The translations under genes were made by a program, and so were the position numbers. From assembly GCA_026545225.1 (NCBI GenBank), contig CM048845.1:63845033-63909032 (forward strand): 64,000 bases of DNA. The letters are read 5' to 3'. A model generated the notes under the pieces. It saw only the letters and a list, made by a program, of their open reading frames with translations, did no database searches and was not told the DNA's origin. Shown piece after piece: positions 22,957-34,546 of this stretch. The stretch's first letter is position 1. Every line of letters starts with the position of its first letter. This DNA is from Cornus controversa. Taxonomy: Eukaryota > Streptophyta > Magnoliopsida > Cornales > Cornaceae.

Positions 22957-25900
22957 GAGTACATGTATGAACGTGTTTTAATTCTCCATTAAATTTTAGA
23001 CGATATCTACAATACCCTGTTCTGCAAGTTCCTAATATACTACACTCTTCTCTGGGCAAATTCAAGGATGGCAACTTATATATGACTGTAGGAGAGGAAG
23101 AAAATGCAAGGGCTTCTCTGTTATATGATCAAGGACTGGTTTCAACAGAACAAGCCTCCAGAAGCTCTAGTATGGTACAAGAAGAAACTCCGGTTGTGGA
23201 CGATAGGGCAATTGTCCTCTATAAACCCCCGAACATGCCGTTAATTAAATCGCCAAGTTCTTCAGATTTTTCGATCATTCTGAATTCCGAATTAATACCT
23301 GGCTTAAAGAGTAAGTAGTGAATTCCCCTGTTGTGGTTTTGATACTTAATTGTTAATGCCCATTCATTTTGATTGTTTTGCTTTATTTTGTTCAAATATG
23401 AATTGATTCTCTCAATGTAATTTCATTTTCGTTCTGCTTGCACTTGATTATGTGTTTTAATATGTATGGAAAAATGTACCATGGCCTTGTCTTTGTTCTG
23501 CAATGATAAAGTTAGTAGTATTTGTTCCATATGATCGGTTAACTTACCAAAACAAAATAAAATGTTATTGATCAGTTAAGTATCTTGTTTTCTTCCTTTA
23601 TTTCTGTTTCTTAGCGAGTAAATTTCTGATGGTAATTGATATTTAAACAAAATAATTAGTTTGTATATTAAAGATAATGTGTCTAAATACTGTTATATGT
23701 TTTCTTTGCAGGAATGTGTTTATTAGTCTTAATATTAAAAAAATAAAAATTTATAACCCTATTATATGCGTTAAAAAAAGTAATTTTACTTATTTTAATA
23801 TGAAAAGAATTATAACCCTATTGTGTGATTTAGAAAGAGAATGAGTCTAACAAAATTACCATACTTGGAATCATTAAAATTTCTAAAATTGATTACCCAT
23901 GGATGCAAAAAATAAGCTCTGGGAAGTGGTTAAGGGAATAAATGAAGGTTTCAAGTTCTTTGGGTTCGGTTGGTCGAGTTAATAATGCAACTTTTCTGAC
24001 CTGTTGAACCTCAATTGGTCAAGGGTACACTTTTGTCATCACAATAACTTGAATCATATTAATTTCGAACTTAAGCATTCCTAACAGTTACGGGAATACT
24101 TCCTATTAGGTTAATAGGACTTAGGTAGACATATTTCGTGGTTCATAACTAGAGCTTGTATTTTTGTTTTTATTTTGGTTTAGTTAGATTTTTAAAAGTG
24201 AGTTAGTGTCATGTTAGTTGCCTCTTAGAGAAGGTCAAAATTGGAATTCCATGTTCAACCAATGGCAAAAGTGTAATCTTCAACATACACTAGAGGTAAA
24301 TTGTCACTACTATATACACTCACCAAAAAATTAGGGGTTGTAGGTGTCATGTTTTGATTTGGGAAATCCTAGGTGAATTGCATAAAAAGTGTTTTTGGAA
24401 ACTACCTTGCTTGAAAATTTTCTAAGCATAAATTTATAGAGCACTTTGACCGATCGACTGATCAATTGAAGGCTACTGGATTTATCATTATGTCGATCGA
24501 TCGAGCCATTCGGAGAATCAGAAAGTCGGTTTCCTTTACAAATTAGAACACTAAAATCCTATTCTCTCTACAATTTTTGTTTGTCTATAAATACTCTAAT
24601 ATGTCACAAGCCCTAAGATATGCATAGACATATAAGCTATAGAGATTTTAAGCATAATTGAGCGAATTTATTTTTCTTTAAGCATTCATCAATCATCATA
24701 CATTAGTTTGGTTAGTGTGATATATGTGTATTGACATCAAACTGCTTCGGACCTGATTTGAAAAAGTTCAACACCAATAAACAATCAACCAACGAAGATT
24801 GGAGTGAACGACTGGTTTGGAGATCAGGATTACAGTTGAAGAAGCAGATTCATGAGGAGCGAAACTTGTTAACCGAGCAGGCTGTGTGCTTGGAGACTCT
24901 ATGCGCTAGTTTGAGGATCAGTCCGTGTCAAGAGGTAGCTAGGGATTCTAAGGTTATTGAACTGTTAACCTAGTTGTAATCTTTTTCTGGTAGTAGATTT
25001 TGATATAACTGAACTAAGTCCTGTGCTTCTTCCCATTTAGGTTTTTCACAGACGAGTCTTGTTGTCCATTTTGCTTCTATATTCTACTTTAATTTGTTTT
25101 TGATTGAATGATTGTTATGATAGGCATGATGGATTGATTGGTATATGATATTTAGTTTTAGTTTAAATTTGAGTTTTTGGTAAGTTAGTTGAAAGTCAAA
25201 AAGGTGTTAAAACTACCACCAAGACCTATTTACTCCCCTCTCTAGGTCAAGATCATGGACCTTGCACTAACTCTCTATCAGAGCCTAGGGTTTTGGTCCT
25301 TACCCCATCACTTCCTAATACAAAGCCAACCCTAAAGAAAAGAAAATCACACTTAATAAAAAGTGCAATACGCGGATCCAAATACTCTAAAGTCAAAGAA
25401 CAAATAAAAATGACTTTAAAAAATCCAATTATAAAAAAGAATTATGAACCATACTCTAGAATTAAAAATGAAATATTGAACGCATCCTTAGACTATAGAA
25501 GTGTAGTTCTAATGAACAAGATTGAGAGCTAAAGAAATCCTAAGGTACTCATGTTTCAAGGTAAATCTAAAGGTAATGTTACATAATTCTTTTACTCATT
25601 TTTTTAAACTCAAATTGTCTCGACTTTAATTTGGCAATGGTATTTACTCTTTAGGAGTAGGATCATATTTGGATTTCTTAAAATATTTCTTTTTGGGAAA
25701 ATTACTGAGAAGTCCTACTTTTAAACTCTAAAGACAAATAAGTCCTGTAACATTTTCAAAAGGACAAAGAAGTCCTACTTTTAAACACTAATGACAAACA
25801 AGTCCTATAAAATTTTTACAAAGACAAATAAGTCCTACTTTTTAAAAAATATTTCCAACTAAGTTCAAATTTTATAAATAATTAACTTTTTTTCAGTATT

Positions 25901-28900
25901 GCCATTTATTTCTCAATTTTCATTAGTGCATTTTTTTTACACTAAAATACAAATTCTCTCTCTAATTTCAATATTTTGTAACTAATACCTATTTAAAAAA
26001 ATATTAATTTTTACCAAAATTAATAATCCTAAAACATTTAAAAAATTATTTCAAATTCACTTTTCATAAATACTCTATAATGAAATACTTTTCATTCATT
26101 ACATTTATGAATAATAAATAATTTTTTCTATTGTTTTTGAATTTTCTATTTAATATTGCTTAAAAAAACTCAAAAATAAAAAATAAATCTCTATGAATTG
26201 AAGACAATGTTAACTAAAATAATTATCAAATTATCTTAATAAATCGAATATAATGTGAATTTGAAATGAAACTTTTTTCTTAAATTATTTATTTTTAATA
26301 AAGTTTTTAGCAAAATAGTTTCGAGAAAATTAGTTAGGCAATATACGTGATATATGAAAAGGGTAAAAGAGGAATTGTAATAGTTATAGACTTTGTTGGA
26401 ATTTTTTTATGAAAAGTAGGACTTCATTGCCTGATAAACTCTTTTTTTAGGACTTATTTGTCTTTGTGAAAATTTTATTGAACTTATTTGTCTTTAGAGT
26501 TTTAGAGTAGGACTTCTTTGTTTTTATGAAAATTTTATAGGACTTATTTTTCTTTAGAGTTTAAAAGTAGGACTTATTAGTAATTTGTCCTTTCTTTTTT
26601 TAGTTCTCTTTTTTTTTTATAAATCTTTTTTTAGTTCTCTTTTAAATCGAGTCTTTATTCCAATTTGAGTTAATTTTATAATTTCATTTTCCAATGCATT
26701 ATGTTTCTTAAGTGAAACTCTGTAGTGCCTTTATTTCTCAAAGAATGAGAGAGCTTTTACCTGTTAAAAGGTCTTTATTCCTCAATTAACTTTGGATTTC
26801 TGAATAATTCTTTTTTCCACTGTAAAAACATGTAAAAGATAAGCAGAAGAATCAACAACAGCAGGAGATTTCTGAACTCAAACAAACTTTATATTAGAGG
26901 AAGAGGGAAAGAGGAAAATATGTGTATTTCAGGTCACTTATCTCCTGTTTATCAAGAAGTTATATAAGTTATCAGTCTCTTGGTGAAATTTTGAATAGTC
27001 ATTTAAGATTTTGTCGACACAATTTACTAACTTATTCTTCAAGTGTTGTATTTAAAATTAATCATTTGACTAACATCAAGTTCAAAACTTTATTTTTTTT
27101 CAATCAAAGAGTTTTTTTCATCTTGAAGTTAAGCGGCTTGAGCCAAATTCTTTGACGCTTCTAACTTGAAGGCATCTCTCTTAATTTCACGTATTAAACT
27201 TTTTAACTACTTTTTGTTAGCCTTCTTCAACTAATAACTTTTAAAAAAATAAAATTAATAAATAAACTCATCAAAAGCAACTTGAATCGTCTTCACTCTA
27301 ATCTTCTTCAGTCTCTGTTTCGCTGTCAGTTACAGTAAATTGAAGAGTAGAAAAATCGTCAGTGAATTTCGAAGATCCTACTAGTGTAGAAGGAAATGCA
27401 ATAACAGGAATGCATGTAATTAATTGATTTGCTGTCAGACAAAGAATTCTTACCTTTCTCAGATTCTTAATCACTATTACTCGATATTGTTTTTTATTGT
27501 TTTAGCTTTTCTCTTGAGTTTCTTCTTCTTTCTAAGACACTCACTAGCAAAATAACCTAACAAATCATGTTCTTGCAGTCCTTTTTATCTTTCATAGACA
27601 ATTTATACGGCACAGCTTTTTCTCTACAAGAACTTCCTTTCTTGAACTTCTATTTTTTTCCAACCATTAGGGATTTATTAAATTTAGCAGTGAATTAAGT
27701 TATCCTTCATCACCAGGAGAAATTTTCTCAATAGATGAATATACTCAACTTTTGATGTTTTTGGAGCTATTCCCTTAGTCTTCTTATGTTATGGCCAAAA
27801 ATTTGGAGAGAGCCAGGCAATTCCTCTACTATTGTGGAATCTATGTCCTTACTTTTCTTCAATGTGTTACTTTTGTTTGCGATCTACCAGAAAGTGATCT
27901 CAAAACTTTCCTGACCAATTTTGATTTGAGAATTGTCTCACTTTAGTTATAGCAAGCATTGACAATGTCATTGCATAAATTCATCAACACATTTTTTGTT
28001 TTTAATTCCATCATCTCAAATTATTTCATGTGATTCTTGTAATCACAAACTTAGTTGTTAGCATTTGAAGTTTTAAAATCTTTGCAATGGTGGCTCCTCT
28101 ATGATTGATTTCCAGGATGTCCCATGCTTCCTTTGTTGTGGTACACACTTAGATACATGTCCCAAATTTTCAGGTATAGCCGTCGTAAAGATTTTAAGAC
28201 AATGTTGTCTGTTCACGATCTGTCATATTAGAGGGATGCACGTCAAAAGTCCCAACAAGATTCACTTATATCAAGGCGAATCTTGCATTTTTTCTTTTAA
28301 GTAATTTTAAATTCTGAATACCCTAATAGAATGCATTTGAACAGTTAAAGAAACTAGGTAAAGAGCAATACAAAGAGAGAGAATTTCTATGTTTAATACC
28401 CTAGACAAGGAAAAACCACGGAGACTCCTCTCTCAAGTAGACACAGGCTTACTTCCCATGATATGACTAGACACATAGCTGCCAACACGTCAGCATCAAG
28501 CCTGGTTCCTGCTTGCTCTTAAGAGCCTAGTTGTTGCGGACTCATGCCTACTTCCTCGAGTTTTATTGTCGCTTTCCGTCAACTCGTTCAACCACTTGAT
28601 CCATCTTCGTACAGAGTTATTGTAAGCTTAAACTCCACAAAAAATATTGACCCGTTTTTCCCTTGCGGGTTTTGGACTCTATTGTAGCCCAGTATATAAG
28701 GGCATCTAGGGTTTGGAGTGAGATTATGAGAAAACATTGAAAATTGCAAAAAGAGAGTGAGAGAATGAGAGCTAGGGTTTGATGTTGAAACTTGTAATTT
28801 CTTGTTTCTCGCATAGTGAAAGCTTTCGCTAGATCTTCGCCGTGGACGTAGGCTCATCGCCGAATCACGTAAATTCTTTTGTTCTGTGTGGTGCTTGTTT

Positions 28901-30018
28901 CGTTTTTTGTCATGTTTCGCGATTGTTGCTTGGTTCGTGGCTGTTTGTCTTAACAGTTTTATATTTTGGCCAGCCGCCCTTCATTCTATTAGTTAGATGC
29001 TAATGTTCAAGACCAAAGTCATTGGTCTGTTAGATCTTTTATAGATCCATCTATCCATTTGCCATCCTAGTTGTACTTGCTTTCTAAGTAACTTATCGTT
29101 ATTTATTGTGTGTCACCAATTCGTTGAAGAATAGAAGATGAAGCACTTTAAAAGCCCATCTTCAATCACATCTATTCTCCTCGAACAATCATATTGCAGT
29201 AACTCAATTTTTACCAGTTTGGTTAACTTTGTTCACAACTTGAAACGAGTCCTAACACCAGTCAAGTTTATCCTGTCTCTCTGTACATCTTTTGATCCTT
29301 CTGCATAATGCACCTGGTGCTTATCCTGACTAGCAAAGCCCCCAATCTTGCAGTTTAGCCTAACAACTCAGAGGACTGAACTATCTCAAATTGATGTGTT
29401 GCATGACATTCAGTTCATTTGGTTTTATTATCTTGCAGTCTTGCTTTCTTCTCAGGAATAATAATATACATGAAGCGGAAAGATGAAAAAAATAATCAAT
29501 GTCAATGTTCTAATCTCTTACGATTTCTAATGTTTACTCTGTTTTTTTCCCTGAATTGTTAATTGCACACTGGACTTCTGTTATCTGGAAATTAGATAGA
29601 GGAGTAATTTTTTTTTAAAATTTATTTCCATGCAGATCTGGTCTTTTGGCCAGGCAATTTGAACCCAAAGAAGACAACAGAGGAAGAGGCAGCTACTGCA
29701 GAAAACGATGCGGTAATAAAAGACTGCTTGGCTGTTGTTCCCTGGGTTCCAAGTCAGCTTCCACTATCCTCTGGATTGGAGGAACCAGTTAGTCAATTAG
29801 GGCCAACAGAATCTGAAGGGGAAGCTGAAATGATGGAAGAAGACACCATTGTTGCTGATAGTGGCAGGCAAGCATTTGACTTTGGTGGAATGATGGGAGG
29901 AGGTGAAGGGTTGGATCGCTGGCAGCAACAGCAACAGCAACAGTATTATTTGCTGCAACATCTCCTCCTTCGAAATGCATCTACTTCTGTCACTTGGCCA
30001 CATATTGGTTCGAAGTGA
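22788..30018 (+). CDS. Plant-specific protein of unknown function (3 exons)
   Basis: Exons 22788-22877 (30 codons), 23067-23310 and 29636-30018, giving 238 residues. Exon 1 encodes MKRKDLDE...KLRRL. The acceptor ending TTCAAG at 23066 keeps phase 0 and gives KLRRLDGNLY, matching the KIRRLD pattern I recall from related plant proteins. The second donor is AAAGA|GTAAGT (phase 1) and the last acceptor is CCATGCAG, joining to GLKNLVFWPGN. Conserved-looking blocks are RAIVLYKP (77-84), IPGLK (107-111) and LAVVPWVPS (143-151). The centre is acidic, there is a run of seven Gln (208-214), and the end contains VTWP. No catalytic domain, signal peptide or membrane segment is seen. The basic N terminus would suit a nuclear protein, but this is a guess. 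Confidence 0.72.
22894..22956. repeat. Compound microsatellite (CT)n(TA)n(CA)n
   Basis: Three adjoining dinucleotide tracts just inside intron 1 of the 22.8-kb gene. Frame reading through them makes SLSLSL and YIYIYI artefacts. Confidence 0.95.
24213..25284 (+). mobile_element. Copia LTR and primer site, plus strand
   Basis: LTR-like sequence containing GATCGATCGAG, a TCTATAAATACTC promoter-like TATA region near 24593, and, at its right end, CTATTTACTCCCCTCTCTAGGT followed by CTCTATCAGAGC (25273-25284). The last is a diverged form of the TGGTATCAGAGC primer site. The same ordered sequence occurs in reverse at 62195-62265, so two copies of this family lie in the window. The left end is approximate. 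ORF 24731-24973 is part of this LTR. Confidence 0.6.
25695..26590. mobile_element. Mutator-type MITE with tandem terminal arms
   Basis: 896 bp. The left end GGGAAAATTACTGAGAAGTC mirrors the right end GACTTATTAGTAATTTGTCC. TTTCTTTTT flanks both sides (25686-25694 and 26591-26599), a 9-bp duplication as made by Mutator-like transposases, although its low complexity lowers certainty. Each arm is built of about 50-bp units repeating AAGTCCTACTTTTAAAC and GACAAATAAGTCCTRTAAMA. The centre is AT-rich and without a transposase. Confidence 0.75.
27280..28330 (-). pseudogene. Copia gag relic in intron 2
   Basis: Reading the minus strand across frames gives TKEAWDILE-like sequence (near 28110-28140, seen as HGTSWKSI in another frame), LTTKF, then SETILKSKLVRKVLRSLSGR (about 27880-27950), and DLLGYFASECLRKKK (about 27530-27570), which is a relic of the zinc-knuckle region. 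The order is that of SIRE-type copia gag. It is broken by stops and frameshifts throughout. Confidence 0.7.
28590..28990 (+). mobile_element. Copia-like LTR fragment
   Basis: Contains CAGTATATAAGGGCATCTAG, a TATA-box-like site, a GAGAGTGAGAGAATGAGAG leader-like tract and CGCCGTGGACGTAGGC. This order is common in plant copia LTRs. No partner LTR or primer site is seen, so it is a fragment; limits are approximate. Confidence 0.5.
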
Positions 30019-31209
30019 GCTTGTTTTTGCACTGATAAATTGTTATACGCTACATCCTATTTATTGGGTGATAAACTTGGTTGGATTTTACTTGTTTAGT
30101 TAGTGTTGTTGATTAGAACGTACATAGGAGGGCAGCTTCTGTACAGGGATGTTTTTGTTGATATAAAAGCTTCCAAATTTTCTCATCTTTGTTCTCATGC
30201 CTTGAAATTTCTCACTGTTTGCAGTAGCCTTCATTCAGGATCTTTTTATCTGTGGAGTTACTGTTAAAATCCATTCAAACAGAATGCGTGCTGCGCTGTT
30301 GACTAATTGAGTATAGACAGGATTTCATGCTCTGATTGTTGAGAAAGGTCTTTTTGTGTTGCCTGCCAACACTTTTTGACTGGTAAAAGGAAATGATTGC
30401 TGAGAATATAAGGAGATGATTGATGTCAGCGATGCGTAGGGAACCCAAAGTAAACAATTTTGTTGACGATGGTGGTAGGTCCTCCTGAGCTAATGCTTCC
30501 ATCGTAAGGAGTCCAATAGTGGCTGTTGTGCAGGTGGGGACTGGCATATTCCTTTTGCGTTACTTAAATAGGGTCCAAGTTTTATGTCTTGGCATGTTAT
30601 ATGAGTGGAAGTCTTGCCTGAGTCCATAGTGTCTAGTTTTATGTTTTCATTTGAACCAAAACACCTTTAAAAAAAAAAGAGTAAGCTCGGGAATTGATAC
30701 CCATATGAGAGGGATCAAAAGCTGTCAAAATTTGACCTATTTATCTTTTTGGAGTCATAATTTTTTTATGCTTGGAATCTAATGGTGATCTTTTTATGTC
30801 TGTGAAATAGACTTGATATGCTTTTGAACAACATGTGGTTCGTTTCATTTTTTGCTATCAATTTTGAGAGAGATTAGTTGGTGAAAGCTTTGAAAGAGGT
30901 ATATTGTGAATGTGAGTTTTTGAGACAACATAATAGGAGTATCAAGCCCATATATCTCGAGTTATTGTGCTTTATATGGAGGTTAATCGAAGATTAACAA
31001 TTATGATCACAACATATATTACAGAATACACTTGTATATTTGCAAGAATTTTTTTTTGCCATCAATCATTATGGATAGGAATTGGTGTCTAAGCGAGTTG
31101 TTTTTGGCACAAGAATAAACAGAATTGGTGATTTCAGGAAAATTACATGGATGGTCAAGTGGTTGAGTTTGTGCAAAAGAAAGTAAAATGGAAAGATTAT
31201 CTTGATCAT

Positions 31210-31248
<39 letters not shown>

Positions 31249-32002
31249 TCTACGATGCAGGGAGAAATATATTTTTTGCTATCAATTGAAAAATCTATAT
31301 ATCAATTCTAATATAATTTTCTTTAGCCTTAGTATATAAATAAATCTTGACAAAATTACAGTCCAAAAATGAGAAAAAATGGAAAGAGAATATATCAAGC
31401 AAAATGACCGAAGCCCGTAACCAATGCCTTATCCAATCTTTCTTAGATGTTTCCATTTCCACTTTGATTGTTGCACCATGTAAAAGGATAGCCTTCAAAC
31501 CCCAAATCAAGTAAGCCACATTCGTCAAGCAAATTTTGATTTTTTTTTTTTTTTTAAAAAAAAACGTAGATAAGTTTAACTATTTCACTAATCTTCTCTG
31601 CAGGCTAGAGAAAATCATTGAATTCCCCTAATAAAGCCCATCTCATATTCTAGTGCTGGCTCTGTTTCTTCAAATACTCCCACTTAGATGAACATTTTCG
31701 ATCGTACGAGCTCATATAAACAACAGATTGAAACCAAGTATTATTAGAAATTGAATGTAAAGCAACAGTGATCTAAATTTCACAATGATCAATTACCCAT
31801 TTTGAATTAACGAACACGGGTTGAACCGCCTTTGAATTATAACCCAATTTACTTCCCATGGGTTCGATTAAATGAGAATCCTTTGGATGTGTTGAAAGAT
31901 GATTTGTGAAAATTTAAAGAAAAAGTGGTACAAATTCTGAACAAGAAGCGCGTAATGGAATTAAAAATGGTGAAGTGAACAACTCACAAACTCAAAATGT
32001 GG
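30019..32002. other. 3' flank of the 22.8-kb gene and intergenic DNA
   Basis: No further gene supported. The 3' untranslated region of the preceding gene probably covers the first few hundred bases. A (GT)n tract lies at 31210-31242 and a T-run followed by an A-run at 31534-31564. Minus-strand ORFs at 30275-30547 and 31295-31528 have no recognisable domain. Confidence 0.4.
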
Positions 32003-32140
32003 TTGGTGAAAATTTGAAAGAAAGTTGATGAATACATCCAATTAGAAATGGTGAAAATCCAAAACTAGTTACATGAAAATATTTCTATATAATAGTTTTT
32101 CTATATTTTCTATACATTTTATTCAATTTGGAGGCAAAGT
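32003..32140. repeat. Direct repeat, left copy
   Basis: Starts TTGGTGAAAATTTGAAAGAA and ends CAATTTGGAGGCAAAGT. A closely similar sequence in the same orientation lies at 48733-48860, beyond the two retrotransposons. The copies differ mainly by an extra TATATTTTC segment here. Confidence 0.9.
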
Positions 32141-32589
32141 TTTTCTATATTTTCTATACATTTTTTTGGATTTGAAGCAACCAATATAAACTGGAAGAGG
32201 TTTGGACCCACTTTGTAAACCACTAGTGATTGTTCCATGTTCCAGATGCGCCCAAACACCACTTTTACACCGTAGAGACTGACTCCCTTGTTCATTCAAA
32301 TCTCTCCAAAAAGATTAAGATTACACATCTGAACCCTTTTTCTGGTGTCCTCCTCTGATATAATGACTGCATTATTTTCTTCATGGGTGAGTGAAATATT
32401 TTCCAATAGATTTGAGATGTGGCTATTCTTTGGCAGCGGGGGAAGAAAATAATGGAAGAGTTTGTCTTATTTGCATGTGTGTTTACCATCTTATTTTTTT
32501 CTTTGTTGCCATTGGATATTTGTTGTGTGCGATCTTGGGAAAAATATTTTCTAATAAATGGTATCAGAGCCATGACGGCAACAATTTCA

Positions 32590-33310
32590 AATGTAATGTA
32601 CGCAGTCAAAAAAATTAATGAAAGAAAGAACTTCAATCTTTAGCAAGTTTGGATGTGAGATTTATTAGTTCAATAAGGTTTAGAAGAGGCATTAGATGAA
32701 AAACCAACAAAGATGGATGATAAAAAGTGGGATAAGATAAAATCGGAGGTGGTGAGTGTTATTCAATTAACCTTAAGAGATGATGTAGTCTATGATATGA
32801 TAAGAGAATCTTCAGCGGTGGACATGTGGAAGAAATTAGAAGATCTCTATATAGAAAATAATCTCACCACGACTTATCTTGAAGCAAGAGTTGTACTCCT
32901 TTTGTAGAAAAGAAAGGGTGAACTTGCATGACCATCTTAGTGAGTTTAACAAGATTATAAGTGACTTATCTAATGTTGGAGTTAAATTGAGTGATGAAGA
33001 TAAAACTATTATCATATTAGCACTCCACTCATATGCATTTATTCAATACTTTACTTTATGGGAGAGATACCATCACAATGAAACAAGTAAAGAGTGATTT
33101 ATTCTCCAATGAGAAGATGAATGGTGAAAATGAAAGATATAATCAATATGATCAAGCTATTGTTGCTTAAGAGAAAAAGTCTGAAAGAAAGCAAGTAGAA
33201 TGCGGTAAATGGAGAGATGGAGCTCCAAGAAATTGGACGCCAATCATGGAGTGAGAGTGCTACTATTATGGAGAAAATGAACATTTTAAAAGGTATTGTC
33301 CAAAAATAAA
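32590..33310 (+). pseudogene. Tnt1-like gag pseudogene
   Basis: Across frames it reads NFNL*QVWM*DLLVQ, then EALDEKPTKMDDKKWDKIKS, a standard Tnt1 gag motif, DMWKKLEDLY, NLHDHLSEFNKIISDLSNVG and KLSDEDKTIIILALHSY. The zinc knuckle near 33252 reads CYYYGENEHFKRYC: the second Cys of the CX2CX4HX4C pattern is replaced by Tyr. Stops and frameshifts split the frame. Confidence 0.9.
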
Positions 33311-33399
33311 GAGGGTGTGTCCGTTACTACTGATGTGTCAAGACTACTAATGGAGAAGATGATATTGATGAAGTCCTTTCAATCATTGACAACAAGAGA

Positions 33400-33720
33400 G
33401 AAGCTCCCATCATGTGTGTCCTCATAAGGAGTGGTTTACCTTCTAAACGACCACACTCGGTATGGTGTTTATGGGTAATAATTATTCTTGTGAAGTTGTG
33501 GGGATTGTAACAATCAACATAAAGACAACAAATGGATTGGTAAGGACTTTGACTGGTGTACATCATGTTCCAAGTGTTAGAAGGAATGTGATTTCTTTAG
33601 GAGCCTAAGATTCAAAAGGTTGTTGGTATGAAGCAAAACATTGGCTAATGAAGGTTAGAAGAGGGTCATATGCATGTATCATGCATGGGAAAGATAGTTG
33701 ATAATCTATATATTCTATTG
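33400..33720 (+). pseudogene. Tnt1-like protease-region relic
   Basis: Reads TTLGMVFMGNNYSCEVVGIV and then LTGVHHVPSVRRNVISLG, the segment that follows the DSG active site in Tnt1-type protease, then LMKVRRGSYACIMHGK. The active-site part itself is degraded. Confidence 0.75.
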
Positions 33721-34042
33721 GAGAATATTCTACTCGGTGGAGTAGTTGCAAAGACAAAGTGGAAGCCTGTTTTGAGATATACCAGAATGGTAGATGATCA
33801 AAAGCGGCAATAGAAGGAAGAAGTCTTGGCAATTACAACGACACAAACTTTCATTCTAGAAACGAAGAAATTCTGATTCGGTGATGTGAGATTTATTCCC
33901 AAGTTCGCAAGTTGTCTGAACTTGGAGTTTGCTAATAATAGATTAGTGTGGTGGAGTGGTGAAGATGATAAAAAAAAAAAAAAAAAGACTATTGAGTTAT
34001 CTTCAATTAAGGTGGAGAATTTTTGCCAAGGTGGAGATTTAT

Positions 34043-34397
34043 TGTGTATGTCTCAAATTCTTAATGGGTTGGGTTTTGAGTTGTAATACATGTCTCACAT
34101 CGGAAAGATGTAAGAAAGATGCAAGCAAGAAGAAGTTATAAATAGGGACACATGTTTTGAGTTGAGGGTGTGAGTTAAGTTGTGAGAAAGTTGAGTTGAG
34201 AGAGTAGAAGAGTGTGTTTGTGTAATCCTCATATTTTGAATCAAGTAAAAGTTAGTCATTCTTTGCCCATGGATGTAGACAATTTGCCGAACCACAGAAC
34301 TCTTGTTTTATTTGTGTGTAAGTTTTTTTTCTTTCCTTTTTATTTGTTGTTATTGCATATTTGTTGTATGTGATCTTGGGAAAATTAACTCCTAACA
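34043..34397 (+). repeat. 3' LTR of the Tnt1-like element (355 bp)
   Basis: Begins TGTGTATGTCTCAAATTC just after the purine-rich tract and ends AACTCCTAACA, giving TG...CA ends. It contains TTATAAATAGGG at about 34136, a likely TATA box for the element. Confidence 0.75.
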
Positions 34398-34546
34398 ATA
34401 CCTTCCCCTCTGAATGTATCAGAGAACCTCTATATGAGAGAGGATAAGTTGTAATAACTTGTTGGAAAATTCCTTAGAGGACATGCAAAGTTGTAACTCC
34501 TAACGGTTGTTCTGACAAAGATTTAAAGGACATGCAAAGTTATGAA

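Larger units (their letters stand above)
23311..29635 (+). other. 6.3-kb transposon-filled intron 2
   Basis: The intron separates exons 2 and 3 of the 22.8-kb gene. It holds a copia LTR with primer site (24.2-25.3 kb), a Mutator-type MITE (25.7-26.6 kb), a minus-strand copia gag relic (27.3-28.3 kb) and a further copia-like LTR fragment (28.6-29.0 kb). The splice sites at both ends remain canonical. Confidence 0.7.
32470..34397 (+). mobile_element. Tnt1-like copia element, internal deletion
   Basis: Plus-strand element with a truncated 5' LTR end (about 32470-32557), primer site TGGTATCAGAGC (32559-32570), gag and part of protease (32590-33700), polypurine-type GGTGGAGATTTA (34031-34042) and a 3' LTR (34043-34397). 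The two LTR ends share ATATTTGTTGTRTGYGATCT. Integrase, reverse transcriptase and RNase H are missing. It is a deletion derivative that could only have moved with help from a complete copy. Confidence 0.85.

Noticed and set aside
24731-24973. 80-codon ORF that could be an exon of the 22.8-kb gene
   Set aside because: The surrounding sequence is a copia LTR ending in a primer site, and the ORF does not resemble the host protein.
30275-30547. 90-codon minus-strand ORF downstream of the 22.8-kb gene
   Set aside because: No domain, and it probably lies antisense to the 3' untranslated region.
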